Below are positions 47,960 through 55,849 of a stretch of 64,000 nt of DNA, piece after piece. A program made the position numbers and the translations under genes. Under the pieces are notes generated by a model. The model ran no database searches. It had not been told where the DNA came from and was given only the letters and a program-made list of their open reading frames with translations. Each line of letters opens with the position of its first letter. Position 1 is the first letter of the stretch. The stretch comes from Ascarosepion bandense (taxonomy: Eukaryota > Mollusca > Cephalopoda > Sepiida > Sepiidae): contig JBBBDQ010001688.1 in NCBI GenBank assembly GCA_037127315.1, positions 2,069,501 to 2,133,500 on the forward strand, given 5' to 3'.

Positions 47960-48300
47960 ATTGTATTGAGCACTTTTTATAAAAAAGTAAATGCCAGGGA
48001 ACTCAAAATCATAAAACCTTGGATCCTCTTTACCTGGATATATATATATATATAATGATCTTGAATAAGTTTTTGCTTATTTTTCATAAAAGGTAGTTTT
48101 ATTTACAAAAATTAGTAAGAAACATGTCACTGAAAGTATTGTCCATTGCTAGCCACTACTTTTCCATTTTTTTTTATTTTTTTCCATCTTCATAAAATTG
48201 AAAGTGCTGTTCAGCCAAGCCATGTGCTATAGATTGGAACCAGTAATAATAATCAGACAGAGCAATATCTGGTGAATGCACTTTGGTGAAATGACACTGA
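47350..48300. other. no recognisable gene; (AT)n runs
   Basis: (AT)n runs lie at 47,921-47,957 and 48,038-48,054. The minus-strand frame at 47,528-47,818 has no family motif. Confidence 0.5.
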
Positions 48301-48309
48301 ATTTCAAAC

Positions 48310-49150
48310 TTGTTTATAGTGTTTCCTTATAGATGCCTTATCGTCTGAAACTACAGATATTCTAGATAATTTAGCTTGGACTGATTTATATAAATTACCT
48401 ATCAACTTCAGCAATAAGGAAATATTTGATAACAAAATTAAATATATAAAAGCTTTAGAACTTAGCAACTATAAAGTAAATTTAGAATGTTTAAAAAACA
48501 CAATGAAGGTAAAAATAAACAAAAATAACATAAGTGTAACTCTATATGGTTTAATCCACCTTTCCATCATGATGTAACAGATATTGAAAGAATTTTTTAA
48601 ATTTAATTCATGAGCACTTTATCCATTCACTAACACTAAAACAGATGTTTAATAAAAATGTCAATATGAGTTACAGCTACATTAATAACATTGATAAATC
48701 TATATAACAAAATATTAAATAAATATATCACAACAAAGAGAACGTTGTTCTAAAAATAAATGCAACTGATGAGAAAATGTGGACTGTCCATTAAACAGTC
48801 AGTGTATAAATGACAACATTATATATCAAGCTATCATACACTGGTAAAGATGTTAAGTTTTATTTTGGTTATACTGGAAATCCTTGGAAATTGTTTCTAT
48901 CATTAAATGACTAAGTAATATAAAATATAAAAGCAGCACTGCTCTCTCTAAATATTTCTGGCAATCAAAGGTAGATGGTGTTTCGTCTCTCATGAAATGA
49001 GATATTATAGGTAGAACTAAATCTTATAAAGGGAAAGGAAATAGATGTAATTTATGTCTTGCTGAGAAATTATCTTAACACACTTAAATAACCCTAACCT
49101 ATTAAGCAAGAAAAATGATTTGATGGTAACATGCAGACATAAAAATAAAT
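48310..49150 (+). pseudogene. Penelope-like element, RT end and GIY-YIG endonuclease
   Basis: An opening frame reads LDNLAWTDLYKLPINFSNKE. It leads to a WFNPPF-like block (about 48,550) marking the RT C-terminus. Then come CPLNxQC (about 48,788), IIYQAII, the YFGYTGNPWK stretch of the GIY-YIG fold (about 48,865) and TALSKYFWQSK. The CNLCLAEKLS Cys motif (about 49,040) and a CRHKNK tail (about 49,130) follow. Penelope-like elements pair this GIY-YIG nuclease with a telomerase-like RT to nick target DNA. Frames are broken between blocks, so the copy is inactive. The large inverted repeat starting at 49,443 lies just downstream and may be its terminal structure. Confidence 0.8.
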
Positions 49151-49316
49151 AACTTAATACATTGATCCAGATTCACTAAAGATTGGCTAATAGTGATTAA
49201 TAATTGGTAATTAATTCTAATCTTATAATGTAAATCATGAATTGTTTGTGAAAAAAAAAGTACAAGTAATCTCCCTTTATTTTTAATATGAATGATTCAT
49301 ATTTACGGCTATTTTT

Positions 49317-49341
49317 TATATATATATATATATATATATAA
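49317..49341. repeat. (AT)n microsatellite
   Basis: About 12 AT dinucleotides, 100 bp before the inverted repeat. Confidence 0.9.
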
Positions 49342-49471
49342 TTCCTGGTGAAGAAGACTCAAGGTGTTTTTTAATTTTGAGTGCTCTGGCATTTATTTTA
49401 TTATGAACAATGCTCAATATAATGAGTATTATAGAGCTTAATGTAATTATGTAGTTATGAATTAATTGTAT

Positions 49472-49524
49472 ATTGCAACATGGAAATTTCTATGTTTCGA
49501 GATAGATTCTCATCATCAGGCAAT
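49472..49524 (-). ncRNA. hammerhead-ribozyme-like motif, left arm
   Basis: Minus-strand order: ATTGC, CTGATGA, T, GAGA loop TCTC (stem II), GAAA, a CATAGAAATTTCCATG hairpin (stem III), TT, then GCAAT closing stem I with ATTGC. The residue at the cleavage position is U rather than C, and stem II has a one-base bulge next to the core. Both would be expected to lower activity. The fold was judged by eye. Confidence 0.4.
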
Positions 49525-50139
49525 GTTGCTGTTGGTTGTGCAGATGATTTACATTTAAATGACAAAAACCTTTATGAAAATTTACATGTGTGTTTCTATA
49601 ATTACTGATGAACTATATAAAAATAAATTGGAACATAAAATTATTGTTTAAAATAAATCTTTCCTTTTATATTAAAAAAATTTACAACAAATAAATAAAT
49701 GGACCAAAACATATTTTATAAAAAAAAATCTTTCCTTTTTTTTAAAAAAAACACTTTACAACAAGTAAATAAATAGACTAAAAATCATAAGTAAGTAAAA
49801 AAAATATAAGATCGGTGCTAAATGAGAATACCACATCAAAAGTAATAAAACTGAAGGGAAAGAAGGGAAAATGATAAGATCAGGTTAAAGTCAGGTTAAC
49901 ATTTTGACCATCAAGGAGAGAAAAGAAACCAGGGAAAAGGGTAGGATGAGGGAGGAAAAAAGAAAAAAAAAGAAAAAATTGGTTAGTATGTATTCTTTGG
50001 GGCCAAATCCCAAAATGAATCACCACTCTGATTAGCCAATAGAAACACACATGTAAATTTTTACATCTTCCCACATACATACATACACAGCATACCAAAG
50101 GTTTTTGTCATGTAAATCATCTGCACAACCAACAGCAAG

Positions 50140-50190
50140 ATTGCCTGATGATGAGAATCTCTCTCGAAACAGAAATTTCCGTGTCGCAAT
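50140..50190 (+). ncRNA. hammerhead-ribozyme-like motif, right arm
   Basis: Plus-strand order: ATTGC (50,140-50,144), CTGATGA (50,145-50,151), a bulged T, GAGA paired with TCTC (stem II, 50,153-50,165), GAAA, an ACA...TGT stem III over GAAATTTCCG, the GTC cleavage triplet ending at 50,185, and GCAAT (50,186-50,190) closing stem I on ATTGC. All invariant core residues are present in the right order. The extra T after CTGATGA is non-canonical. Hammerhead motifs are known in Penelope-like elements, which supports the reading. Self-cleavage is untested. Confidence 0.45.
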
Positions 50191-50216
50191 GTACAATTAA
50201 TTCATAACTACATAAT

Positions 50217-50274
<58 letters not shown>
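50217..50274. repeat. (TA)n(CA)n compound microsatellite
   Basis: The (TA) run passes into about 16 CA dinucleotides. The same compound run precedes the related repeat at 52,210-52,242, so it may belong to that repeat. Confidence 0.9.
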
Positions 50275-50275
<1 letters not shown>

Positions 50276-50276
50276 T

Positions 50277-50450
50277 TTAAATGACATATTATAAATTGAA
50301 ATAACTATGGTCCCTGTATAATATCTAGCCATACCAACAACCAGATATGTTTACTAAAATTTAAATTACATAATGATCAGTTTCTACTCAGCACCTGAAG
50401 ATTGTGTTGTGCATGAAATTCAGTCATGCAATCAGTGAAGGATAATATAT
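50277..50450 (+). repeat. repeat with hammerhead-like motif, copy 3
   Basis: This copy shares CCCTGTATAATAT, AGCCATAC-type and AAATTACATAATGATCAG blocks with the 52.3-kb copy. The 3' box reads AGCACCTGAAGATTG, TGTTGTGCATGAAATTC and AGTCATGC. In the family consensus these give stem I (AGCA with TGCT), core CTGANGA, stem II (TGCA with TGCA), GAA, a small stem III (ACT with AGT) and a GTC cleavage site. In this copy stems II and III are weakened by substitutions. Confidence 0.55.
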
Positions 50451-50739
50451 CTGTAATATTTTTGATAATAAGCTGTCTCTGCCAAACTAAACCAAACCAG
50501 AAAGCATGCACACAATTGGATAATAAATGAAAGAAATATGGCACCAAAAATAAATGGACCAACATCTGAAATGTTATAAAAAAGAAAGTCTTTATATACA
50601 AAAAATAATTCACATTAGTATGATGGTCATTCAGATATTTCCCAATCCCTGCTCCTATCAAGCCGGTAGTAAATTGAAGTATAACGTTCAAATGTTTATC
50701 CTTCCAAGTAATAATCAAGGGATCTGGCTAGCCATGGCA

Positions 50740-51530
50740 CTTTGCCCTGAACAGAGTTCTAAGTTCGCAGCAAGTCTAGTCGACTTTGGTTCTTTCTCTT
50801 CGAAATATTGCAGAAACTGCCGAAGTGCTGGGCTATGGGTAAGTTGACGCGGTTTGTCTTTGGAATCAGAATCAAGGTAAATTTCTTGTTCCGGGCTGGA
50901 TCACTCTCTCTTTAATTCTGTTAAGCTGGCAATTTCTAAAACCTTGTCTACAAAATCACTTCTTGTTTGTCTTTAACTCTGGTTGGTCGATTGGCGTCAG
51001 GCTTCTCTACGATTGGCACTCAACAGCATGGCATTTATCTGTCTCTTTACTTCTTCAGTTGAGAACTGTCTTTGGCAGGTGGTGATTTTTCTATGGTTGG
51101 CCCCCAGCTGCATGGCAATTATTTCTCTGTCATTACATCTCTGGGCCGGGAACTCAACTGGAACTCCAACTGACTTTGGTCCCTCAGGACTCTATATTTA
51201 TGCCTATGCTATAGTGTGGGACTGACAGACGCTGGGTGTCTAACCCCTCTTTTTGGTAACCAATAGAATGCTGAGGTTAGCTGCTGTTCGTTGTTGCCTT
51301 CGGTTTATCCAATGGGATTAGTCTTAGTTCCATGACGTCAATTGTTGGTTGTCTCCCCCTTTTGGGATGCTGGTCCACAGGACCAATGAGATACCTCTCT
51401 GTCTTATGATGTCATCTTCCTATACCCCTTTCCTGGGCTGGACTTATCCGGTGAATTTTCTTTCTCACAAAATTTCCTTTCTCACAAAATAATTTTGGGT
51501 TTTAATCTATTACAATTAACCTTTGAACTT
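50740..51530 (-). promoter_or_regulatory. GC-richer block with promoter architecture (LTR or gene promoter)
   Basis: This is the most GC-rich stretch in the second half of the window. On the minus strand it has a TATA-like ATAAATATAG at about 51,190-51,199. Upstream lie inverted CCAAT boxes (plus-strand CCAAT at 51,260, 51,309 and 51,383), a perfect CRE TGACGTCA at 51,333-51,340 and a CRE-like TGATGTCA near 51,409. The spacing of about 60 bp from TATA to the first CCAAT box is typical of pol II promoters. The transcribed side (below 51,160) has no long frame. It could be a solo LTR or the promoter of a host noncoding or 5' exon. No second copy is visible here. Confidence 0.4.
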
Positions 51531-52205
51531 GTCATAAAAGTCTGTATGACTAAACTTTTCCCTTTTCGCCTGAAACAAACAGACAGGCCACAGGTGGTCT
51601 TTGTTTACATTGTCACCTAGATGAGAATTTCTTGCATCTGCGTTTCCAGTATCTGTATTTTCTGTCACAGATATTTTTAGAGCTTTCCCTGATGACAGAA
51701 AGTTGTTTTTGTTATCAATTTCTTTTTCTAATTTATACTAGCCAGATAATCCTTCATTTTACCTGTTATCACCTTGGTGTGTGGCTGATTCTCTTAAGTT
51801 TCGTCTAGGGTCATCTGGACTGTTTATATGTTTAATCAAATTACTAATGTCTATTGTTTTGTGCTTTATCTAACCTCAGAAATAAAAACGAATTTATTTC
51901 TCTTTTCTTTCCTGCCCAGGTTTAGAATAACAACAACAAAAAAAGAAAACTTCTTACCTTTGTTTCTTTTACCTTTGCTCATATTCAAAGAATTGAGAAT
52001 TCTTCTTAGTACGTTTCCTTCTGATCTATAATAGTAATTTCTTGTTTTAAAAAAATTTTTCAAATTATAATTAATAAATAATTACTTCTGTTCTGCTAAA
52101 TATTGTTACAAAACAAAATTAATTTTATGATTTTTTTTAAAGAAAAAACAAGTAATCTTTATATTTAATATAAAAGATTAATATTTCCCACTCTGAAATA
52201 TTTTT
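51531..52205. other. no recognisable gene
   Basis: Frames at 51,828-52,063 on both strands are AT-rich and without motifs. Confidence 0.5.
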
Positions 52206-52209
52206 CTAC

Positions 52210-52242
<33 letters not shown>

Positions 52243-52445
52243 TCCACCATTTATTTTCATTGCCAAATATATTTTGTAAAATTAACAAAACTGTAATCCC
52301 TGTATAATATATAACTACACTAACATTACAATAGCCAGAAACTTTTATTAAGACTGAAATTATGTAAGTTAGTCTATAGACAGCACCTGAAGATTACATT
52401 GTGCATGAACATTCGAGTTGTGTTATCGGTGAGGGATAATATGTA
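52206..52445 (+). repeat. repeat with hammerhead-like motif, copy 4, with (TA)n(CA)n
   Basis: This begins with (TA)n(CA)n at 52,210-52,242, then AATCCCTGTATAATATATAA, CTACACTAACATTACAATAG and the 3' box GCACCTGAAGATTACA, TTGTGCATGAACATTC. The layout is the same as at 50,217-50,450. The core GAA is kept but stem III and the cleavage triplet are altered. Confidence 0.55.
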
Positions 52446-52459
52446 TATTTATTAATATA

Positions 52460-53590
52460 TACTGTTACATTCTTATGTATTCACTCCTGACCCTCACCGT
52501 ACTAAATAGACCTACTCAATAAACTACCTCTCTTTCTTTCTCTCTCTAATTGTGACATTTATCTTCTCTCTCTGATGACCTTGCAAAATCAGTAGTCAAA
52601 TTAATATAAGTCAGATAATGACCCTTATAAACAGGATCAGCTGATGGATAAAAATAGCACATTACACATGTGCGAAGTCACATGACCCATTATGGAAGGT
52701 TGTGCTGGAAAAATAATAGAGAACCAGTTGGACAGCAGACCTTAAAGGATAAACACTTCTTTTTATGTTATCAGCATATGAGGAAATTAATTAATGAAGA
52801 GACCAAACAATACATCCAACTCAACATTAATCCCATGCAACTTGCAGATATTTCTTTGACTGACTAAATAGTCAGAAGCTCACAAGCCAAAAAGCAATGG
52901 TGAATTATTAAGTGTGTTAATCACTAAATGTAAGGGCATGTGTGATTCTTCCAGTTAAAGTAAACTGAGAAAACATAGGTCAACTTAACATTAATTCTTT
53001 ACAACTGAAAGATAACTTTCATGTTAAGACTGTGAGAAGGAAACTAACATCATTTGGCAACAGAAGCTTGCAACTTTGAAAAGAGAGTAATATTTGTAAA
53101 AAATGAATATTCTTTTTATTTCAGACTATGGACAAAAGTATTTTTTTTTTTTTTACTCCTCATATCTCATACACAGATATGTTTGTCCATATTGTTGCTT
53201 TATATTAAATTTTGTTAAATTATGATCCCAGCTTTTACTGTTTGTCTCTGTTGGTTATTTTCCATATCCATGTAGCTGACCCTGTGAGAGAACCATCCAC
53301 TACCTGAGTGGAAACCTTGTCCATATCTCTTGATAACAAGAGTAACTTTTTTTCTTCATTTTTTTTTTTTTTTTTTTCATTTTCTTTTTTATATTTTATG
53401 TTGTGCTGATTTGATTGTAACATAAATTGAGGACTCAGGTCTAGAATCTTTCACAGTACAGATACATGTATGGTGGTGGTAGAAATTTTTCTAAGCAAGC
53501 CATCTCTAAACCTGCTAAATAAAGGAAGAAGTACTAAGCAATCTACTGATAGACACACAGAAAATGTCCCAGAGACAAATTGAACTCCAG
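52460..53590. other. no recognisable gene
   Basis: A CTCT-rich stretch follows an AATAAA at about 52,519; it has the look of an LTR R-U5 end but lacks confirmation. A poly-T run lies at 53,358-53,377. The 65-codon frame at 52,670-52,867 has no recognised motif. Confidence 0.4.
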
Positions 53591-53599
53591 AAAGGAAGA

Positions 53600-54230
53600 C
53601 AGAAACTACTTATGAGTTAGCAGTATTAGTGGATGAATATGCCATGACTCACAGAGGGAACAAAATTAAACCTTACTTGGGAACTCACTCCTAATCAATT
53701 GAAAAACATAAATTATGAAAAAAGTGGAAAATTTGCAAAGGTTAATAACCAACTGATAAATGGGTGGGAAAGTAAACCAATGTTATGCCATTACTGTCAC
53801 AAGACAGAGCACTTTGCGATCAACTGCTGCACCTGGCAGAACAGGTAATCACATGACCCAATGTGCAATAAAACTGCAGGGAGTAATATCTGCAACTGAA
53901 ATAAGATGAATACTGACCATTTATATCAGAAGGTCATATTTCTTTAGTTGGTGATTTTTCAAGGAAAACACCCATTCAAATCCTAAGAGATATGGCTACT
54001 TCACAATCTCTCCTGTTACAAAACAGTTTGCCAAAAGGACAGAGGTTAGTTACCTGTAAACAATTGATATCAGAGGAATTGGCAATGAACCTGTGATTAT
54101 GTCTCTACATAGGGTTAACACAGAATGAACTTGCTAAACAAAATTCCTATGAATAAAGTATCAATGATATTGGGAAATGATTTAGTTGGTAAAAAAGTGA
54201 TAATAAATATGAGATAAAAATAACCCTAAG
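53600..54230 (+). pseudogene. Ty3/Gypsy gag and protease relic
   Basis: An ELAVLVDEYAMTHRG block (about 53,615) resembles the capsid end of Gypsy gag. A perfect CX2CX4HX4C zinc knuckle, CHYCHKTEHFAINC, sits at 53,786-53,827. After a frameshift comes a retropepsin-like stretch with LRDMATSQSLLL (expected DTGATQTLL, the catalytic Asp still recognisable) and, at about 54,160, a SMILGNDLVGKKV block. This order matches vertebrate- and mollusc-type Gypsy elements of the gmr/SCAN-like group. RT and integrase do not follow. Several stops are present. Confidence 0.7.
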
Positions 54231-54378
54231 AGACTACACATTGGTATAGAATACAAAGTATTTTTGAAATTCATAGTAATAGAACCAATAGAGGACAAAC
54301 TAATAACAAAGTTGTCACTTTTGTAATAGAAAAAAAAAGGAAAAATCTTAGCATTTTGAATAACTCCAAAAATTGTTG

Positions 54379-54419
<41 letters not shown>
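54379..54419. repeat. (TA)n(TAA)n microsatellite
   Basis: A (TA) run passes into TAA triplets. It lies inside a minus-strand 142-codon frame, which is therefore an artefact. Confidence 0.9.
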
Positions 54420-54469
54420 AATCGACTCTGTACGTATTCAAATCTTAAAATGTTACACAAGTAATTTTT

Positions 54470-54699
54470 AAAGACCACGAATAACCAGCAGGATCTAACT
54501 CCGTTATTGTCCTCGGCTATAGAGCTTTGGACAAAGAGGGGAAAAAAAAGAAAGCTGCGTAGCACCGACAATACATACAGTTCTTCACAGCAAAGAAAAA
54601 AAACCCTCAAACGGAACGAACCACAAAGAAAGAAAAGTGCTCGATACTAAACTAACCAAAAAGGGTTAACAAAGAGGCAGTCACACAGAGCAAAAACAC
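54470..54699. other. unidentified block with balanced composition
   Basis: About 230 bp with more CpG and less AT bias than the surroundings (for example CTGCGTAGCACCGAC). No protein motif or repeat partner is visible in the window. It could be part of an LTR or an untranslated exon. Confidence 0.3.
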
Positions 54700-54745
54700 A
54701 CGAAAAAAATCGCAAGATCGTCTTGGCGATCTTGCGATTTTTTCG

Positions 54746-54746
<1 letters not shown>
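54700..54746. repeat. near-perfect 20-bp hairpin
   Basis: ACGAAAAAAATCGCAAGATC plus G, then the six-base loop TCTTGG, then CGATCTTGCGATTTTTTCGT. The arms pair over 20 bp with one A/T length difference. The flanks are (CA)-like on the left and (TA)n(TG)n on the right, so the palindrome continues loosely outward. Confidence 0.9.

Positions 54747-54779
<33 letters not shown>
54747..54779. repeat. (TA)n(TG)n microsatellite
   Basis: The (TA) run goes directly into (TG) and ends at the first base of the LTR. Confidence 0.9.
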
Positions 54780-54782
<3 letters not shown>

Positions 54783-54993
54783 TGTAACCTAAAAAGTTAC
54801 TGCATGAGTAATAACCCAAAAGATAGAGGTTGGAAATAAATAATAATATTTATGATATCATCAAATACATGACTAGCAAGCTGCATGAAGTACAGAACTG
54901 CTAGTCAATAAGGATACACCACTCTCTCAATAGAGCTTATATTATATAAGGATTGGGACATATCCATTACTATCCATATGTACATACATAACA
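54780..54993 (-). mobile_element. 3' LTR of the antisense Ty3/Gypsy element
   Basis: On the minus strand the 214-bp block starts TGTTATGTATG and ends GGTTACAACA, giving TGTT...AACA inverted ends. It begins immediately after a polypurine tract and is downstream of the Gypsy C-terminal coding remnant, exactly where a 3' LTR should be. It has a TATA-like ATATAATATAAG. No matching 5' LTR was found upstream of gag at 57.6 kb. Confidence 0.7.
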
Positions 54994-55007
54994 CCCCAGC
55001 CCCTTTT
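54994..55007 (-). promoter_or_regulatory. polypurine tract
   Basis: AAAAGGGGCTGGGG on the minus strand abuts the LTR start. This is the usual primer site for plus-strand DNA synthesis in LTR retrotransposons. Confidence 0.65.
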
Positions 55008-55009
55008 AG

Positions 55010-55350
55010 TATTACTCTGCACAGTTAATATTTTTTTCCTTTTAGGGTTGATGTCAATTCTTTCTGTAATCCTTCTTTTCTCTTATTACATCTTTCCAGA
55101 CTTCTATTTCAGGAATTTCTGAGGGATGTGTACTTCAAATATATCAAAAAGAACCTCCATAGGTTCAACCCTGTCTGGAGTATTGTTCTTTTCCATTGTA
55201 TATCTACTTTATATTTGTTTAAAACCTTTTGTGCACTATTTCTAGTTTTTTGACTTGATAAACCATCCTCCCAATACTTTGGATGATAGTTCCAACTTCT
55301 TAATATGCTTTATTTGTTTGATTCATCTGGTAAAAAAGAACAAAAAACCT
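55010..55350 (-). pseudogene. Ty3/Gypsy pol C-terminal remnant
   Basis: On the minus strand a frame reads YHPKYWEDGL and then YKVDIQWKRTI, resembling the integrase C-terminal tail of Gypsy elements (compare FWKDGIIIKRLG at 20.2 kb). It is followed by decayed sequence up to the polypurine tract. Most of pol between here and 55.85 kb is missing and a SINE-like repeat lies in the gap. Confidence 0.45.
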
Positions 55351-55385
55351 CTTGTCCAATTATATAAAAATCCTTTTCAGCTTTT

Positions 55386-55665
55386 TTTTTCTTATACTAT
55401 TTACATTGTTTGAACAAATGTCCTCATCTTTGTTGCCATTTGTACGACCATTCGGCCATTTTATGCTCTGGCCTTCTTCAGGTGCTAGGAAATTTGAACC
55501 GAACCCTTTATTACAATCAATGGGGTATATCATTCTCAAATCTCTTTTGGACTCTCTAAGTTACTTGTTCACCACTTTTGTGACCTGGTATTGAACTCCC
55601 AACTCTTTGGGTCAAGTCACTGGAATTAACATCTATATCCATTGGGCCATGTGTCCTTGATAAAA
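55386..55665 (-). mobile_element. tRNA-derived SINE (family C, copy 3)
   Basis: On the minus strand a clear tRNA-like head has GGCCCAATGGATATAGATG (A box) and GGGAGTTCAATACCAGGTC (B box). The body has CACCTGAAGAAGGCC, a GGCCGAA box, and ends with AAAGATGAGGACA then AAACAATGTAAAT. It identifies the 13.4- and 29.8-kb repeats as members of the same SINE family. It is inserted inside the antisense Gypsy relic. Confidence 0.75.
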
Positions 55666-55689
55666 AGAACAAATGAAACTTAAACCTAA

Positions 55690-55805
55690 TGTTCAGTAAC
55701 CATAGTTCATATTGCAATTTTTTGATGTTAATGGTTTTCTCTAGTAATGTTTTACCAGAGCTCATGCTGCAATTTTTTGACACTAATGATTTTTCTCTGG
55801 CACTC
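55690..55805. repeat. tandem duplication, period 55 bp
   Basis: The block GCTGCAATTTTTTGACACTA repeats an upstream TATTGCAATTTTTTGATGTT with 55-bp spacing, together with flanking TTCTCTAG and TTCTCTGG text. There are about two copies. Confidence 0.7.
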
Positions 55806-55849
55806 CTTATTACTGGTCCCCATATTGTATTCATCACTATGCTTGGTCG

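Larger units (their letters stand above)
49443..50218. mobile_element. large inverted repeat with a hammerhead-like motif in each arm
   Basis: Arms of about 157 bp (49,443-49,599) and 180 bp (50,039-50,218) are reverse complements apart from a 30-bp insertion in the right arm. Shared blocks include AATTATGTAGTTATGAATTA, CAGATGATTTACAT and TTTACATGTGTGTTTCTAT. The spacer of about 440 bp has a 75-bp imperfect tandem duplication (about 49,645-49,790) and no gene. Each arm holds CTGATGA and GAAA boxes arranged as in a hammerhead ribozyme. The position just after a Penelope-like relic fits its terminal pseudo-LTR, which can occur inverted. Confidence 0.85.

Noticed and set aside
50823..50845. Possible splice donor GG|GTAAGTTG after a short AG-bounded segment
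   Set aside because: The implied exon is only about 25 nt and the strand conflicts with the stronger minus-strand promoter signals.
54182..54610. 142-codon minus-strand frame
   Set aside because: The Tyr/Ile run comes from translating the (TA)n(TAA)n microsatellite and the plus strand carries Gypsy gag-protease there.
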